Shown here piece after piece: positions 48,351 to 58,330 of a DNA stretch of 64,000 nt. The notes under the pieces were generated by a model. The model did not search any database. It was not told the origin of the DNA and worked only from the letters and a program-made list of their open reading frames with translations. The translations under genes were made by a program, and so were the position numbers. The DNA is taken from assembly GCF_012271765.1 (NCBI RefSeq), contig NZ_VRKO01000013.1, positions 483,960 to 547,959 of the forward strand, in the 5' to 3' direction. How positions within the stretch are numbered: the first letter of the stretch is position 1; each line of letters opens with the position of its first letter. This DNA is from Erwinia rhapontici. Lineage in GTDB: Bacteria; Pseudomonadota; Gammaproteobacteria; Enterobacterales; Enterobacteriaceae.

Positions 48351-48678
48351 ATTGGTCTGAGAGAGATAACATGAAGCATTATTAAAGATGATTGATTACC
48401 GCTTAGCGTAACGGACTCAGATAATAATGAAGAGGGTTGAGTCAAAATAACCATAACGAAAAGTAGCATATTTTTTTCCAATCGTATTTTTACCATTTCT
48501 CAATAATTATGATCTATGCTGCACTTTTGGTTTTTATCCTCATATTAATTAGGATGTACTGACTGCGACCGATAAATTACGTTGTCGGCAACTGAATGAC
48601 ACTTTCTCTGATGCCGCATGAGAACTGACAGGAAGTCAGCGTCAGGATGACTATTTTTAAAAACAAGGAATGTTTTCA
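48351..48678 (+). other. AT-rich gene-free leader of the DUF3289/DUF943 island
   Basis: About 330 bases between the pgl terminator and the DUF3289 gene. The first 200 bases are strongly AT-rich (for example CATATTTTTTTCCAATCG near 48469), in contrast with the core genes to the left. I find no ORF, tRNA, integrase or clear insertion scar. A promoter is expected here, but no good sigma-70 match stood out. Confidence 0.6.
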
Positions 48679-49524
48679 ATGTCCGCATTATCTTTTCCCT
48701 GTAACATTTTTACCACCCAGCAACGTATGGATGACTTCGGCGCCAATGACATGTGCTGCGGTGATTTAAGCGCGGAACAGCTGAAAAGAGATTTTGGCCT
48801 TGCAATTGTCTCTGACAGGGTTGATCCCTGGACGCTGGCACGAAAAAAGCACCAGCAAGTGCCCACTTATCCTGCATCCTCATCCGCCTGGAAGGCGGAG
48901 TCGATTAGCAAACAGGAGTGCATCAATATCCTGTTTGATGAGTTCCGTGAGTGCGCAAAATTATTCTCTTTTTACGGTCCCTATCGGGATAACATCATTG
49001 AGATGATCACCCATATGCAGCATAAGAAAGGGATGGATTTTAGTAGCATGAGATTAGATTCGGCATTGAGAGAGCAGATACTGACTGACCGCTCAGAAAG
49101 GAATAGCTCTCGATTTTTATTAAAGGAAGCTTTAACGGAAAATATTGACTGGGAAAGTGGCTACTATCCCTCACACGGAAGAAATGTACTTACAGATGCG
49201 ATAGGTAAAGGTAGACTTCCAAAATTCGATCGCATTCAGGATCGGTTTAACGGTATGGGAATTAGCGTGCATGATACCTGGGCCACCCAGATCAGTATTA
49301 AGTCGCTAAGAATAGACGGCAATCGTTTTCGCGCTGTTGTGCATTATAAAATTCAGGACCATTTTGGCTTGGATAACCAGGATGTCCTGGATTGGAAGTT
49401 CAGGCAGTTTCGCTTGTTCCGTATCTGGTTTGTCCTTCAACGCTATAGCAAGTTTGCCTTTAAACCGTTTATGACCAATATGGAAGCCACCATTGAGATT
49501 ACAGGTGAGCGTAATGTTAAATAA
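48679..49524 (+). CDS. DUF3289 (YPO3983) family protein, full length; possible toxin/effector
   Basis: A 281-residue protein of the enterobacterial DUF3289 family, recognised from SFPCNIFTTQQRMDDFGANDM, CINILFDEFRECAKLFSFYGPY and the C-terminal block GISVHDTWATQI...VVHYKIQDHFGLDNQD...FRIWFVLQRYSKFAFKPFM. No signal peptide or membrane helix is evident. The ATG at 48679 follows AAGGA by 9 bases; an ATG 9 bases earlier is too close to that site. The stop overlaps the start of a DUF943 membrane gene, so they are translated together. Biochemical function is unknown; toxin-like activity is inferred only from the array of decayed copies beside intact partners downstream. Confidence 0.85.
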   Translation: MSALSFPCNIFTTQQRMDDFGANDMCCGDLSAEQLKRDFGLAIVSDRVDPWTLARKKHQQVPTYPASSSAWKAESISKQECINILFDEFRECAKLFSFYGPYRDNIIEMITHMQHKKGMDFSSMRLDSALREQILTDRSERNSSRFLLKEALTENIDWESGYYPSHGRNVLTDAIGKGRLPKFDRIQDRFNGMGISVHDTWATQISIKSLRIDGNRFRAVVHYKIQDHFGLDNQDVLDWKFRQFRLFRIWFVLQRYSKFAFKPFMTNMEATIEITGERNVK

Positions 49525-49975
49525 TTCTAAAAAAAGAAAGTTTATGGTTTTGATAATCATGATTATTGGTGGTTACATATTATGGTTATGGTGTCGTCCA
49601 GTAAGAATTATTGCCGTTCATCAGAGTGGTAGTTATAGCATCGTATTAGTAAAAAATTATCCGTTTACTGATGCAGGGAAAATGGAATGGTGGTTAAAAA
49701 ATAAAGAAATGGTAAAGGAGACGTATAATATACCCAAACTAGATAAGCAGGGGCGGTATCATGTAATACTGTGGGATTTTGATGACGGTTATAAGGAGTT
49801 GGATAAATACGATCGTCTTTGTTTTGAGGATATGAAACCACCAGTAAACTGCGTAGACAAAAACTCGCTCATGATAATCAGTCGCGATAAATATAATGTC
49901 ACCAAGTTCATCGGTGATGATGGAGTTTACATCCTTCAGGACAATGGCCTCATCGTAAAAAGAAAATCGGATTAA
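49514..49975 (+). CDS. DUF943 family membrane-anchored protein, copy 1; possible immunity protein
   Basis: A 153-residue protein with one N-terminal membrane helix (about 10-27, FMVLIIMIIGGYILWLW) and a hydrophilic domain, probably periplasmic, with VLVKNYPFTDAGKMEWWLKN, VILWDFDDGY and KYDRLCFEDMKPPVNCVDKN (two cysteines that could pair). The ATG lies 11 bases inside the end of the DUF3289 gene and its ribosome site AGGTGAGCG is part of that coding sequence. Codon use is AT-rich. Pairing with DUF3289 suggests an immunity or chaperone role, which is inference. Confidence 0.85.
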   Translation: MLNNSKKRKFMVLIIMIIGGYILWLWCRPVRIIAVHQSGSYSIVLVKNYPFTDAGKMEWWLKNKEMVKETYNIPKLDKQGRYHVILWDFDDGYKELDKYDRLCFEDMKPPVNCVDKNSLMIISRDKYNVTKFIGDDGVYILQDNGLIVKRKSD

Positions 49976-49991
49976 AATAATGTTTTTAAAG

Positions 49992-50349
49992 TTGATTAAA
50001 AAAGAGTGCTTATCCTACTGATGCGATAGATAGCGGAATACTGCCAAAATTTGATCGCATTAAGGATAGGTTCAACGGGATGGGAATTAGCGTGCATGAT
50101 ACCTGGGCCACCCAGATTACTATCAAATCCCTGAAGGTGGAAAATAATCGTTTTCGCGCTGTCGTATACTATAAAATCCAGGATCATTTTGGGCTGGATA
50201 ATCTGGATATACAGAACTGGAAATTCAGGCAATTTAACCTGTTCCGTATCTGGTTTGTCCTTCAACGTTACAGTAAGTTTGCTTTTAAACCGTTTATGAC
50301 GATTATGGAAGCTACCATTGAGATTACTGGTGAACGTCGTGTTAAATAG
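49992..50349 (+). pseudogene. decayed DUF3289 copy 2 (C-terminal 110 codons plus a scrap)
   Basis: From 50017 the sequence encodes TDAIDSGILPKFDRIKDRF and on to TGERRVK, matching residues 172-281 of the full DUF3289 gene almost throughout. There is no start codon before an internal Met at 50080, which has no clear ribosome site. At 49992-50015 another frame reads LIKKECLS, like LLKEALTE of the full gene, so about 26 codons were deleted between the two parts, with a frame change. The intact 3' end holds the start of the next DUF943 gene. Confidence 0.85.
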
Positions 50350-50800
50350 TTCTAAAAAAAGAAAGTTCATGATGCTGTTGGTCATAATCGTTGGTGGGTA
50401 TTTATTATGGTTGTGGTATCGTCCAATGAAAGTCATAAACGTTCATCAGAGAGGTAGTTATAGTGTTGTCTTGGTCAAGGACTATCCTTTCTCTGATAGG
50501 GAAAAAATGAAATGGTGGTTAAAAAATAAAGAGATGCTAAAGGTGAAGTATAATACTCCTAAACCCGATGAGGATGGGCGATATCGTGTGATACTGTGGG
50601 ATTTTGATGAGGGTTATAAAGAAGAGGGTAAATATGATCGTCTGTGCTTTGATGATATGAAACCACCTATCAACTGCGTTGATAAGAATGCGATGATGAT
50701 CATCCAACACAGTAAAGACAACATAACTCAAATCACCGTGGGTAACGAGTATTATATTCTTCAGGATAATGGTCAGTTCGTAAAAAGAAAACGGAATTGA
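50339..50800 (+). CDS. DUF943 family membrane-anchored protein, copy 2
   Basis: 153 residues, same plan as copy 1: N-terminal helix (FMMLLVIIVGGYLLWLW) then a domain with VLVKDYPFSDREKMKWWLKN, VILWDFDEGY and KYDRLCFDDMKPPINCVDKN. It starts with GTG, 11 bases inside the decayed DUF3289 copy, with GGTGAAC as ribosome site. It has many amino-acid differences from copies 1 and 3 by eye, mostly outside the conserved blocks, yet the frame is intact, suggesting selection. Its partner gene is broken. Confidence 0.85.
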   Translation: MLNSSKKRKFMMLLVIIVGGYLLWLWYRPMKVINVHQRGSYSVVLVKDYPFSDREKMKWWLKNKEMLKVKYNTPKPDEDGRYRVILWDFDEGYKEEGKYDRLCFDDMKPPINCVDKNAMMIIQHSKDNITQITVGNEYYILQDNGQFVKRKRN

Positions 50801-50801
50801 T

Positions 50802-50905
50802 GATGAGTTTCGGGAGTGATAGTAGACAGTAAGTTTGCTTTTAAACCGTTTATGACGAATATGGAAGCTACCATTGAGATTACAGGTGAGCGTAATGTTA
50901 AATAG
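50802..50905 (+). pseudogene. decayed DUF3289 copy 3 (last 25 codons plus a scrap)
   Basis: 50828-50905 encodes SKFAFKPFMTNMEATIEITG to the stop, identical at the protein level to the end of the full gene. Just before it, 50802-50818 matches 15 of 17 bases of 48937-48953 (the FDEFRE region), so this is a remnant of a longer gene with about 150 codons deleted in the middle. What is left includes the ribosome site and start of the following DUF943 gene. Confidence 0.82.
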
Positions 50906-51359
50906 CAAACAAAAAATAAAGGCCATAATGCTGGTGATCATGGCTATTGTTGGATATTTATTATGGTTATGGTCTCGGCCAGTGAAAATTATTGCCATTC
51001 ATCAGAGCGGTAGTTACAGTGATGTTTTAGTTAAAGACTATCCTCTTACTGATACGGGAAAAATGGACTGGTGGTTGAAAAATAAAGAGGTATTAAAAGA
51101 GAAGTATAATATCCCTAAACCTGATGAGGATGGCGGATATCATGTTGTATTCTGGGATTTCGATAAAGGGTATAAAGAAGAGGGTAAGTATGACCGATTA
51201 TGTTTTGAAGATATGCACCCACCGAAAAACTGTATTGATAAAAACAAACTGATTACGGTTGGTCGAAATAAATACAATGTAACAGATTTTACCGTAAGTG
51301 GCGGGGTTTACTTCCTTCAGGATAATGGACTCATCGTAAAAAGAAAGCGCCAGGAGTAA
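50895..51359 (+). CDS. DUF943 family membrane-anchored protein, copy 3
   Basis: 154 residues, with the helix IMLVIMAIVGYLLWLW and conserved blocks VLVKDYPLTDTGKMDWWLKN, VVFWDFDKGYKEEGKYDRLCFEDM and PPKNCIDKN. ATG start with AGGTGAGCG, both inside the third DUF3289 remnant. Third intact member of the array. No intact DUF3289 partner remains for it. Confidence 0.85.
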   Translation: MLNSKQKIKAIMLVIMAIVGYLLWLWSRPVKIIAIHQSGSYSDVLVKDYPLTDTGKMDWWLKNKEVLKEKYNIPKPDEDGGYHVVFWDFDKGYKEEGKYDRLCFEDMHPPKNCIDKNKLITVGRNKYNVTDFTVSGGVYFLQDNGLIVKRKRQE

Positions 51360-51420
51360 TCATATTGGCCAGGAGCATTGATTCTGCGGGTGATCATCTG
51401 GCAGGTCCGCTTACTCTTCA

Positions 51421-52299
51421 TTAACTCTCTTTAAACTGCCTGTTAAGCCAGTCGGAAAACATCGTCATTGCCTCACTTTCTGGCTGGGACTGTAACCGTG
51501 TCAGCCAATAGCTTCCAAGGTGGATTTCAGCGTCAAAAGGGCGAACAATTTTCTCCGTTTGTAGCAGGTGATGAAAAATCTTAACTGGTGCCAGCGCAAT
51601 GCCCGCTCCCAACAAGGCAGCCTCGATCATCGTCAGCGAAGAGTCGAAAATCATCACCGGATGTGAGGGAGAAGGTGGGAGTTCGTTAAGACTGTGCAAC
51701 CAGTGGCTCCACTCGTCACGACGAAATGACCGCAACAGCGTAAATTTATGCACGTCCGCCGGTTGCTGTAACTGACGGGCTATCGTGGGATGACAGAGCG
51801 GTGAAAACGGGGCATCACAAATTAACGTCGCCTCGGTGCCGTGCCAGGCACCGCTGCCGAAGCGGATGGTGTAATCGTGACCTTCGGCTGCGGGGTCAAC
51901 CCGATTATTGTGTGTGGACAGTTGCAGCTCAATATGCGGATGACGGTGGTTGAAATCCTCCAGGCGCGGCAACAGCAAACCAGTAGCAAAGGAGCCAACC
52001 ACCCCCACTTTTAATTTTTCGCGCATCTTACCCGCAGAGAAACGGTCCAGCGTATTGGCAATACGATCAAAAGATTCGTTTAAGACCGGTAACAAATTCT
52101 CGCCTTCCGTGGTCAGCATCAGACCGCGAGCAACACGGATAAATAACGAGCAACCCAACTGCTGCTCAAGCGACTTTACCTGCTGGCTCACGGCCGCATG
52201 CGTTACATTCAGTTCAACTGCTGCATTAGTAAAACTTAGATGGCGCGCAGCTGCTTCAAATGCTCTTAGCGCATTGAGAGGGATGTAAGGACGGGTCAC
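51421..52299 (-). CDS. ampR: AmpR, LysR-family regulator of ampC
   Basis: 292 residues, starting with GTG (MTRPYIPLNALRAFEAAARH). N-terminal winged helix-turn-helix (about 5-65, LSFTNAAVELNVTHAAVSQQV) and an effector domain with STHNNRVDPAAEGHDYTIR, very like Citrobacter and Enterobacter AmpR. It senses peptidoglycan fragments and activates ampC. It is divergent from ampC with a 110-base gap, the classical arrangement for inducible AmpC. Confidence 0.95.
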   Translation of the reverse strand: MTRPYIPLNALRAFEAAARHLSFTNAAVELNVTHAAVSQQVKSLEQQLGCSLFIRVARGLMLTTEGENLLPVLNESFDRIANTLDRFSAGKMREKLKVGVVGSFATGLLLPRLEDFNHRHPHIELQLSTHNNRVDPAAEGHDYTIRFGSGAWHGTEATLICDAPFSPLCHPTIARQLQQPADVHKFTLLRSFRRDEWSHWLHSLNELPPSPSHPVMIFDSSLTMIEAALLGAGIALAPVKIFHHLLQTEKIVRPFDAEIHLGSYWLTRLQSQPESEAMTMFSDWLNRQFKES

Positions 52300-52303
52300 G
52301 GAT

Positions 52304-53549
<1,246 letters not shown>

Positions 53550-53619
53550 TAGTGAGGCGGGGGCATTGTGCCGGAAGGGAAACGCCCCCGCCTCTTTCAA
53601 CATTAGATTTTAACGTGAA

Positions 53620-54096
53620 TTAGGCATACATCGCCGTTATGGATGCACTGCCCAGTGAATGGAAGTGCACGTTAAAGCCTACCAACGCACCGCTGGCGTT
53701 CTCATCCACTTCCAGCACTTCAACGTCAATGGCATGAACGGTGAAGATATAGCGGTGGGATTCACCTTTAGGCGGGGCCGCGCCGCCGTAGCCCGCGCTG
53801 CCGAAGTCCGTGCGCGTCTGCACTGAACCCGTTGGCAAATCGACTTTGCCGGAACCGGCACCTTCGGGAAGTTCACGCGTGTCGGCGGGCAGGTTAGCTA
53901 CCACCCAGTGCCACCAGCCAGAACCGGTAGGGGCATCAGGATCGTAACAGGTGACCACAAAACTTTTTGTCCCTGCGGGAACATCGTCCCAGGCCAGATG
54001 TGGCGACAGATTATCACCCTGGTAACCCATGGCGTTCAGCACCTGGCGTTCCGGCAACTTGTCTCCGTCGTTAAAATTCTGGCTGCTTAATTTCAT
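53620..54096 (-). CDS. ybhB: YbhB/YbcL family (PEBP, Raf-kinase-inhibitor-like) protein
   Basis: 158 residues from the ATG at 54096, the same length as E. coli YbhB; an ATG four codons earlier overlaps the GGGGG ribosome site. The PEBP ligand-pocket motif DPDAPTGSGWWHWVVANLP and APPKGESHRYIFTVHAID are conserved. Function in bacteria is uncertain. It is the last gene of a three-gene unit. In E. coli ybhB lies next to bioA; here two genes have been placed between them. Confidence 0.93.
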   Translation of the reverse strand: MKLSSQNFNDGDKLPERQVLNAMGYQGDNLSPHLAWDDVPAGTKSFVVTCYDPDAPTGSGWWHWVVANLPADTRELPEGAGSGKVDLPTGSVQTRTDFGSAGYGGAAPPKGESHRYIFTVHAIDVEVLEVDENASGALVGFNVHFHSLGSASITAMYA

Positions 54097-54108
54097 GTCA
54101 TCCCCCAT

Positions 54109-54789
54109 TTATTGGTGTAGTAGCTTCAGCAGCTCTTCTGCCGCCGCTGCGGAAGAGGCCGGATTTTGTCCGGTGACCAGGTGGCCATCGGTCAGCACAT
54201 AAACACCCCAGTTATCAGTGTGTTCAAACTGACCGCCAAGCTTCTTCAGCTCGTCCTCGACCAGAAAAGGTACCACATTCGTCAGGCCAACGGCGGCTTC
54301 TTCGCTGTTGGTAAACCCGGTCACCCGTTTCCCGGCAACGATGGGCGTGCCATCGGGTTTTTTGGTATGACGCAGTACGCCCGGCGCATGACAGACGGTG
54401 CCCACCGGTTTGCCATGAGCAAACAGCGTTTCGATCAGCTGAATACTGTCGGCATTCTCGGCCAGATCCCACAGCGGGCCGTGCCCGCCAGGATAGAACA
54501 CCGCATCAAACTGGCTGGCATCGATAGCATCCAGACGTTGCGTATGGGCCAGCGCCTGCTGTGCCTCCACGTCACTGCGGAAACGTTCGGTGTCGCGGGT
54601 TTGTGCATCCGGCTCGTCGCTGACCGGATCGAGCGGGGGTTGTCCGCCCAGCGGAGAAGCCAGCTCTACGGTGATCCCGGCATCACGGAAAACATAATAA
54701 GGCGCAACAAACTCTTCCAGCCAGAAACCGGTTTTATGGCCGGTATCGCCCAGTTTATCGTGCGAGGTTAATACCATTAATAACTTCAT
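54109..54789 (-). CDS. DJ-1/PfpI superfamily protein (type 1 glutamine amidotransferase-like)
   Basis: 226 residues, with the nucleophilic-elbow cysteine in GKPVGTVCHAPGVLRH and the conserved FYPGGHGPLWDLAEN. The start MKLLMVLTSHDKLGDTGHKTGFWLEEF is typical of the group close to Hsp31 and fungal/yeast glyoxalase III-like proteins, which act on methylglyoxal or protect against carbonyl stress. It overlaps the upstream oxidoreductase by four bases (ATGA), suggesting a shared role in detoxifying reactive carbonyls, which is inferred. Confidence 0.88.
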   Translation of the reverse strand: MKLLMVLTSHDKLGDTGHKTGFWLEEFVAPYYVFRDAGITVELASPLGGQPPLDPVSDEPDAQTRDTERFRSDVEAQQALAHTQRLDAIDASQFDAVFYPGGHGPLWDLAENADSIQLIETLFAHGKPVGTVCHAPGVLRHTKKPDGTPIVAGKRVTGFTNSEEAAVGLTNVVPFLVEDELKKLGGQFEHTDNWGVYVLTDGHLVTGQNPASSAAAAEELLKLLHQ

Positions 54790-55832
54790 GAGGGTTTATC
54801 TCCTGCCACACGCACCACCAACTTGCCGAAGTTTTTCCCTTCCAGCATACCGATAAACGCCTCCGGCGCATTATCCAGCCCGTCGATAATATCTTCACGG
54901 AATACCAGGCGCTCTTCAGCCACCCACTGGCTCATCTGGCGGAAGAACTCATCAAAGCGGTGGCCATAATCCTGAGTAATGATAAAGCCCTCAACGCGCA
55001 GGCGTTTTTTCAGGATGGCGCTTTGCAGCAGCGGCAGGCGGTCCGACCCGGCGTGCTGCCCGGTGCTGTTATAGTCGGCAATCAGGCCACAGACCGGAAT
55101 GCGTCCTTTGGTGTTCATCAGCGGGAGCACGGCATTAAACACCTTGCCACCAACGCTTTCGAAATAGACGTCAATGCCATCGGCGCAATGACGGCTCAGC
55201 TGTTCGGCCAGGTTTTCATCACGGTGATCGAGGCAGCGATCAAAGCCCAGCACGTCTTCGGCGTAGCGGCATTTCTCCGCACCGCCTGCAATGCCCACCA
55301 CATGGCAGCCTTTCAGTTTGGCAATCTGGCCAACGAGGGAGCCAACGGCACCTGTCGCGGCGGCGACCACCACGGTTTCTCCCGCCTGGGGATTACCGAT
55401 ATCCAGCAGTCCCATATAGGCGGTAAAGCCCGGCATCCCGAGCATTCCCAGCGCCCAGGATGGATGCTTCAGCACCGGGCCGCTGAGTTTCACCAGCTCT
55501 TCTCCGCTGGAGATCGCGAAATCCTGCCAGCCGCTGTAACTCAGCACCCAGTCCCCGGCGGCAAAATCTGCGTGCTCAGAGCGCTCAACAATCGATACGG
55601 TTCCGCCACACATCACCTCATTAAGGGCGACGGGTGGCACATAGGAAGGGGCATCGCTCATGCGTCCACGCATATAAGGGTCGAGCGACAGCCAGACAGT
55701 GCGCAACAGCACCTGTCCGGCAGCGGGTTCAGGAACGTGCTGTGCCTCGAGGCGGAAATTCGCCGTAGTCGGTGCGCCGTGCGGACGAGAGGCCAGCAGC
55801 AGCCGACGGTTGGTCTGTTTATCTTGTGGCAT
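54786..55832 (-). CDS. NADP-dependent oxidoreductase, medium-chain (CurA/YncB-like)
   Basis: 348 residues from the ATG at 55832, preceded by AGGAGATAAC; a longer frame exists upstream. It is a zinc-independent medium-chain reductase of the leukotriene B4 12-hydroxydehydrogenase type: SLDPYMRGRMSDAPSYVPPV, the nucleotide-binding VVAAATGAVGSLVGQIAKLKG and YFESVGGKVFNAVLPLMN are family signatures. Such enzymes reduce the double bond of enones. First gene of the unit with the DJ-1-like gene and ybhB. Confidence 0.92.
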   Translation of the reverse strand: MPQDKQTNRRLLLASRPHGAPTTANFRLEAQHVPEPAAGQVLLRTVWLSLDPYMRGRMSDAPSYVPPVALNEVMCGGTVSIVERSEHADFAAGDWVLSYSGWQDFAISSGEELVKLSGPVLKHPSWALGMLGMPGFTAYMGLLDIGNPQAGETVVVAAATGAVGSLVGQIAKLKGCHVVGIAGGAEKCRYAEDVLGFDRCLDHRDENLAEQLSRHCADGIDVYFESVGGKVFNAVLPLMNTKGRIPVCGLIADYNSTGQHAGSDRLPLLQSAILKKRLRVEGFIITQDYGHRFDEFFRQMSQWVAEERLVFREDIIDGLDNAPEAFIGMLEGKNFGKLVVRVAGDKPS

Positions 55833-55922
55833 GTTATCTCCTGTTTGCGGCAGCAGGCCGCGCAAAACCTGATAAAAGCGTAGCGCATCACGCTGACGGC
55901 TGCCTGGAGACTGCCTCCATTG

Positions 55923-57209
55923 TTAACAATTAAACAGGGCAGGATGTGCTATAGCGGCACTGACGGCGTCCGTAAGCTGTGTCAGCGCCTGTGAAGTGAT
56001 CACGTAAGGCGGCATCAGATAAATCAATCGCCCAAACGGGCGGATCCACACACCCTGTTCAACAAAGAACTGCTGCATCGCCGCCATATTGACGCTTCTG
56101 TGCGTCTCCACCACGCCAATCGCCCCCAGCACCCGCACATCGGCCACTTCCGGCTGTGTGCTCAAGGGCAACAGTGCTGTGCGTAGCTGTCGCTCAATGT
56201 TTGCCACCTGCGCCTGCCAGTGGTTCTCCTGCAATATTGCCAGGCTCTCTGATGCCACGGCGCAGGCCAGCGGATTGCCCATAAATGTTGGACCGTGCAT
56301 AAAGCAACCGGCGGCGCCGTTGCTGATGGTGTCTGCCACCTGGCGTGTCGTCAGGGCTGCTGAGAGCGTCATGGTGCCGCCGGTCAGCGCTTTCCCCACG
56401 CAGAGAATGTCCGGGCTGATGGCCGCATGTTCACAGGCGAACAACTTGCCGGTACGGCCAAATCCGGTCGCGATCTCATCGGCGATCAGCAACAGCTGAT
56501 AGCGGTCACACAGCTCACGCACCCGTTGCAGATAGCGCGGATGATAAAAGCGCATGCCGCCTGCACCCTGCACGATAGGTTCGAGGATCACCGCCGCCAG
56601 CTGGCGATGATGCTCAACAATCAACGATTCCAGCTCATTGGCATCTTGTGCCTGCCACGGTTGATCGAAACGCGGCGGCGCGGGTGCAAAAAGATGCTCC
56701 GGCAGATAGCCCTGATACAGGCTGTGCATGGAGTTTTGCGGGTCGCACACCGACATCGCCGCAAAGGTATCGCCATGATAGCCGTTACGCAGGGTGAGGA
56801 AACGCTGGCGTTTTTCGCCCTTCGCCTGCCAGTACTGCAACGCCATTTTCATCGACACTTCAACGGCGACGGACCCCGAGTCTGCCAGGAATACGCACGT
56901 CAGATTCTGTGGCGTCATCGCCACCAGACGACGACACAGCGCAACCGCCGCCGGATGCGTGACGCCGCCGAACATCACATGGGACATCTGCGCCATCTGC
57001 GTCTGTAACGCCTGGTTAAGGCGCGGATGGTTGTAGCCGTGGATCGCCGCCCACCACGAGGACATGCCGTCCACCAGCTGGCGGCCATCCGCCAGTTCCA
57101 GCGAGGTGCCAGCGGCAGCGACCACCGGGTAGCAGGGAAGCGGCTGGCTCATGGAGGTGTAAGGGTGCCAGATATGCTCACGGTCAAAGGCGAGATCGTC
57201 AGGGGTCAT
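55923..57209 (-). CDS. bioA: adenosylmethionine-8-amino-7-oxononanoate aminotransferase
   Basis: PLP enzyme making 7,8-diaminopelargonate in biotin synthesis, using S-adenosylmethionine as amino donor. 428 residues. It begins [33 protein letters not shown], the [12 protein letters not shown] segment, and [20 protein letters not shown] ahead of the PLP-lysine segment [10 protein letters not shown] are intact. Divergent from bioBFCD across a shared BirA operator. Confidence 0.97.
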   Translation of the reverse strand: MTPDDLAFDREHIWHPYTSMSQPLPCYPVVAAAGTSLELADGRQLVDGMSSWWAAIHGYNHPRLNQALQTQMAQMSHVMFGGVTHPAAVALCRRLVAMTPQNLTCVFLADSGSVAVEVSMKMALQYWQAKGEKRQRFLTLRNGYHGDTFAAMSVCDPQNSMHSLYQGYLPEHLFAPAPPRFDQPWQAQDANELESLIVEHHRQLAAVILEPIVQGAGGMRFYHPRYLQRVRELCDRYQLLLIADEIATGFGRTGKLFACEHAAISPDILCVGKALTGGTMTLSAALTTRQVADTISNGAAGCFMHGPTFMGNPLACAVASESLAILQENHWQAQVANIERQLRTALLPLSTQPEVADVRVLGAIGVVETHRSVNMAAMQQFFVEQGVWIRPFGRLIYLMPPYVITSQALTQLTDAVSAAIAHPALFNC

Positions 57210-57216
57210 AAAATCA

Positions 57217-57251
57217 CTTGTAAACCAAAAATAAAAAATTTAGTTTACAAG
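57217..57251. promoter_or_regulatory. BirA operator between bioA and bioB
   Basis: CTTGTAAACC and GTTTACAAG form an inverted repeat around an A/T-only core. This is the bidirectional biotin operator with overlapping divergent promoters, repressed by BirA-biotinyl-AMP. Confidence 0.93.
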
Positions 57252-57298
57252 TATAACCAGGCCGTGAAGACAAATGACAGACTTTTTTGGAGCAAGCA

Positions 57299-58330
57299 AT
57301 GGCAACTCGTTGGACCCTTTCTCAGGCACAGGCGCTGTTTGATAAACCTTTTCTCGAACTGATGTTTGAGGCGCAGCAAATCCATCGCCAGTACTTTGAT
57401 CCGCGTCAGGTGCAGGTCAGCACGCTGCTGTCGATCAAAACCGGGGCCTGCCCCGAAGACTGTAAATACTGTCCGCAAAGCTCGCGTTATAAAACCGGGC
57501 TAACCTCCGAACGCCTGATGGAAGTGGAGGAGGTGCTCAGTTCAGCGCGTAAAGCCAAGGCCGCCGGATCCGGACGCTTCTGCATGGGCGCCGCATGGAA
57601 AAACCCGCACGAGCGCGATATGCCTTACCTGGAGCAGATGGTGCAGGGGGTAAAAGCGATGGGGATGGAGACCTGCATGACGCTGGGCACCTTGAGCGAG
57701 CAGCAGGCGCAGCGACTGGCGCATGCCGGGCTGGATTTTTATAACCATAACCTGGATACCTCGCCGGAGTTTTACGGCAGCATCATCACCACCCGTAGCT
57801 ATCAGGAGCGACTGGATACGCTGGGCAAAGTGCGCGATGCCGGGATCAAAGTCTGTTCCGGTGGCATCGTCGGGCTGGGAGAAACAGTCAGCGATCGTGC
57901 TGGCCTGCTGGTGCAGCTGGCCAACCTGCCAACCCCGCCGGAGAGCGTGCCAATCAATATGCTGGTCAAAGTCAAAGGCACCCCGCTGGCGGATAACGAT
58001 GACGTCGATCCCTTCGATTTTGTACGCACCATTGCGGTGGCGCGCATCATGATGCCGCATTCCCATGTGCGCCTCTCTGCCGGGCGTGAGCAGATGAGCG
58101 AGCAAACCCAGGCGATGTGCTTTATGGCCGGAGCCAATTCGATTTTCTACGGCTGCAAGCTGCTGACCACGCCAAACCCGGAAGAGGACAAAGACCGGGT
58201 GTTGTTCCGCAAGCTGGGCCTGAACCCGCAGCATACGGAGACGGAAAGCGGGGATAACGAGCAGCAACAGGCGCTGGCAGCCCAGTTGATGACTGCGGAT
58301 ACCGACCTGTTCTACAACGCGGCGCTGTAA
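57299..58330 (+). CDS. bioB: biotin synthase
   Basis: Radical SAM enzyme inserting sulfur into dethiobiotin. 343 residues from the ATG at 57299, with TTGGAGCAAGC upstream; an earlier in-frame ATG would add four residues and disrupt spacing. The radical SAM motif [15 protein letters not shown] (CxxxCxxC) and [12 protein letters not shown] are conserved. The TAATG overlap couples it to bioF. Confidence 0.97.
   Translation: MATRWTLSQAQALFDKPFLELMFEAQQIHRQYFDPRQVQVSTLLSIKTGACPEDCKYCPQSSRYKTGLTSERLMEVEEVLSSARKAKAAGSGRFCMGAAWKNPHERDMPYLEQMVQGVKAMGMETCMTLGTLSEQQAQRLAHAGLDFYNHNLDTSPEFYGSIITTRSYQERLDTLGKVRDAGIKVCSGGIVGLGETVSDRAGLLVQLANLPTPPESVPINMLVKVKGTPLADNDDVDPFDFVRTIAVARIMMPHSHVRLSAGREQMSEQTQAMCFMAGANSIFYGCKLLTTPNPEEDKDRVLFRKLGLNPQHTETESGDNEQQQALAAQLMTADTDLFYNAAL

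Noticed and set aside
48351-48678. Integrase or attachment site at the left edge of the DUF3289/DUF943 island
   Set aside because: No tRNA, integrase remnant or flanking direct repeat was found at either edge, so the mechanism of acquisition remains open.
50080-50349. Treating the second DUF3289 remnant as an expressed 89-residue protein
   Set aside because: The internal ATG has no good ribosome site, and upstream homology continues past it without a start codon and with a frame break, so it is a pseudogene.
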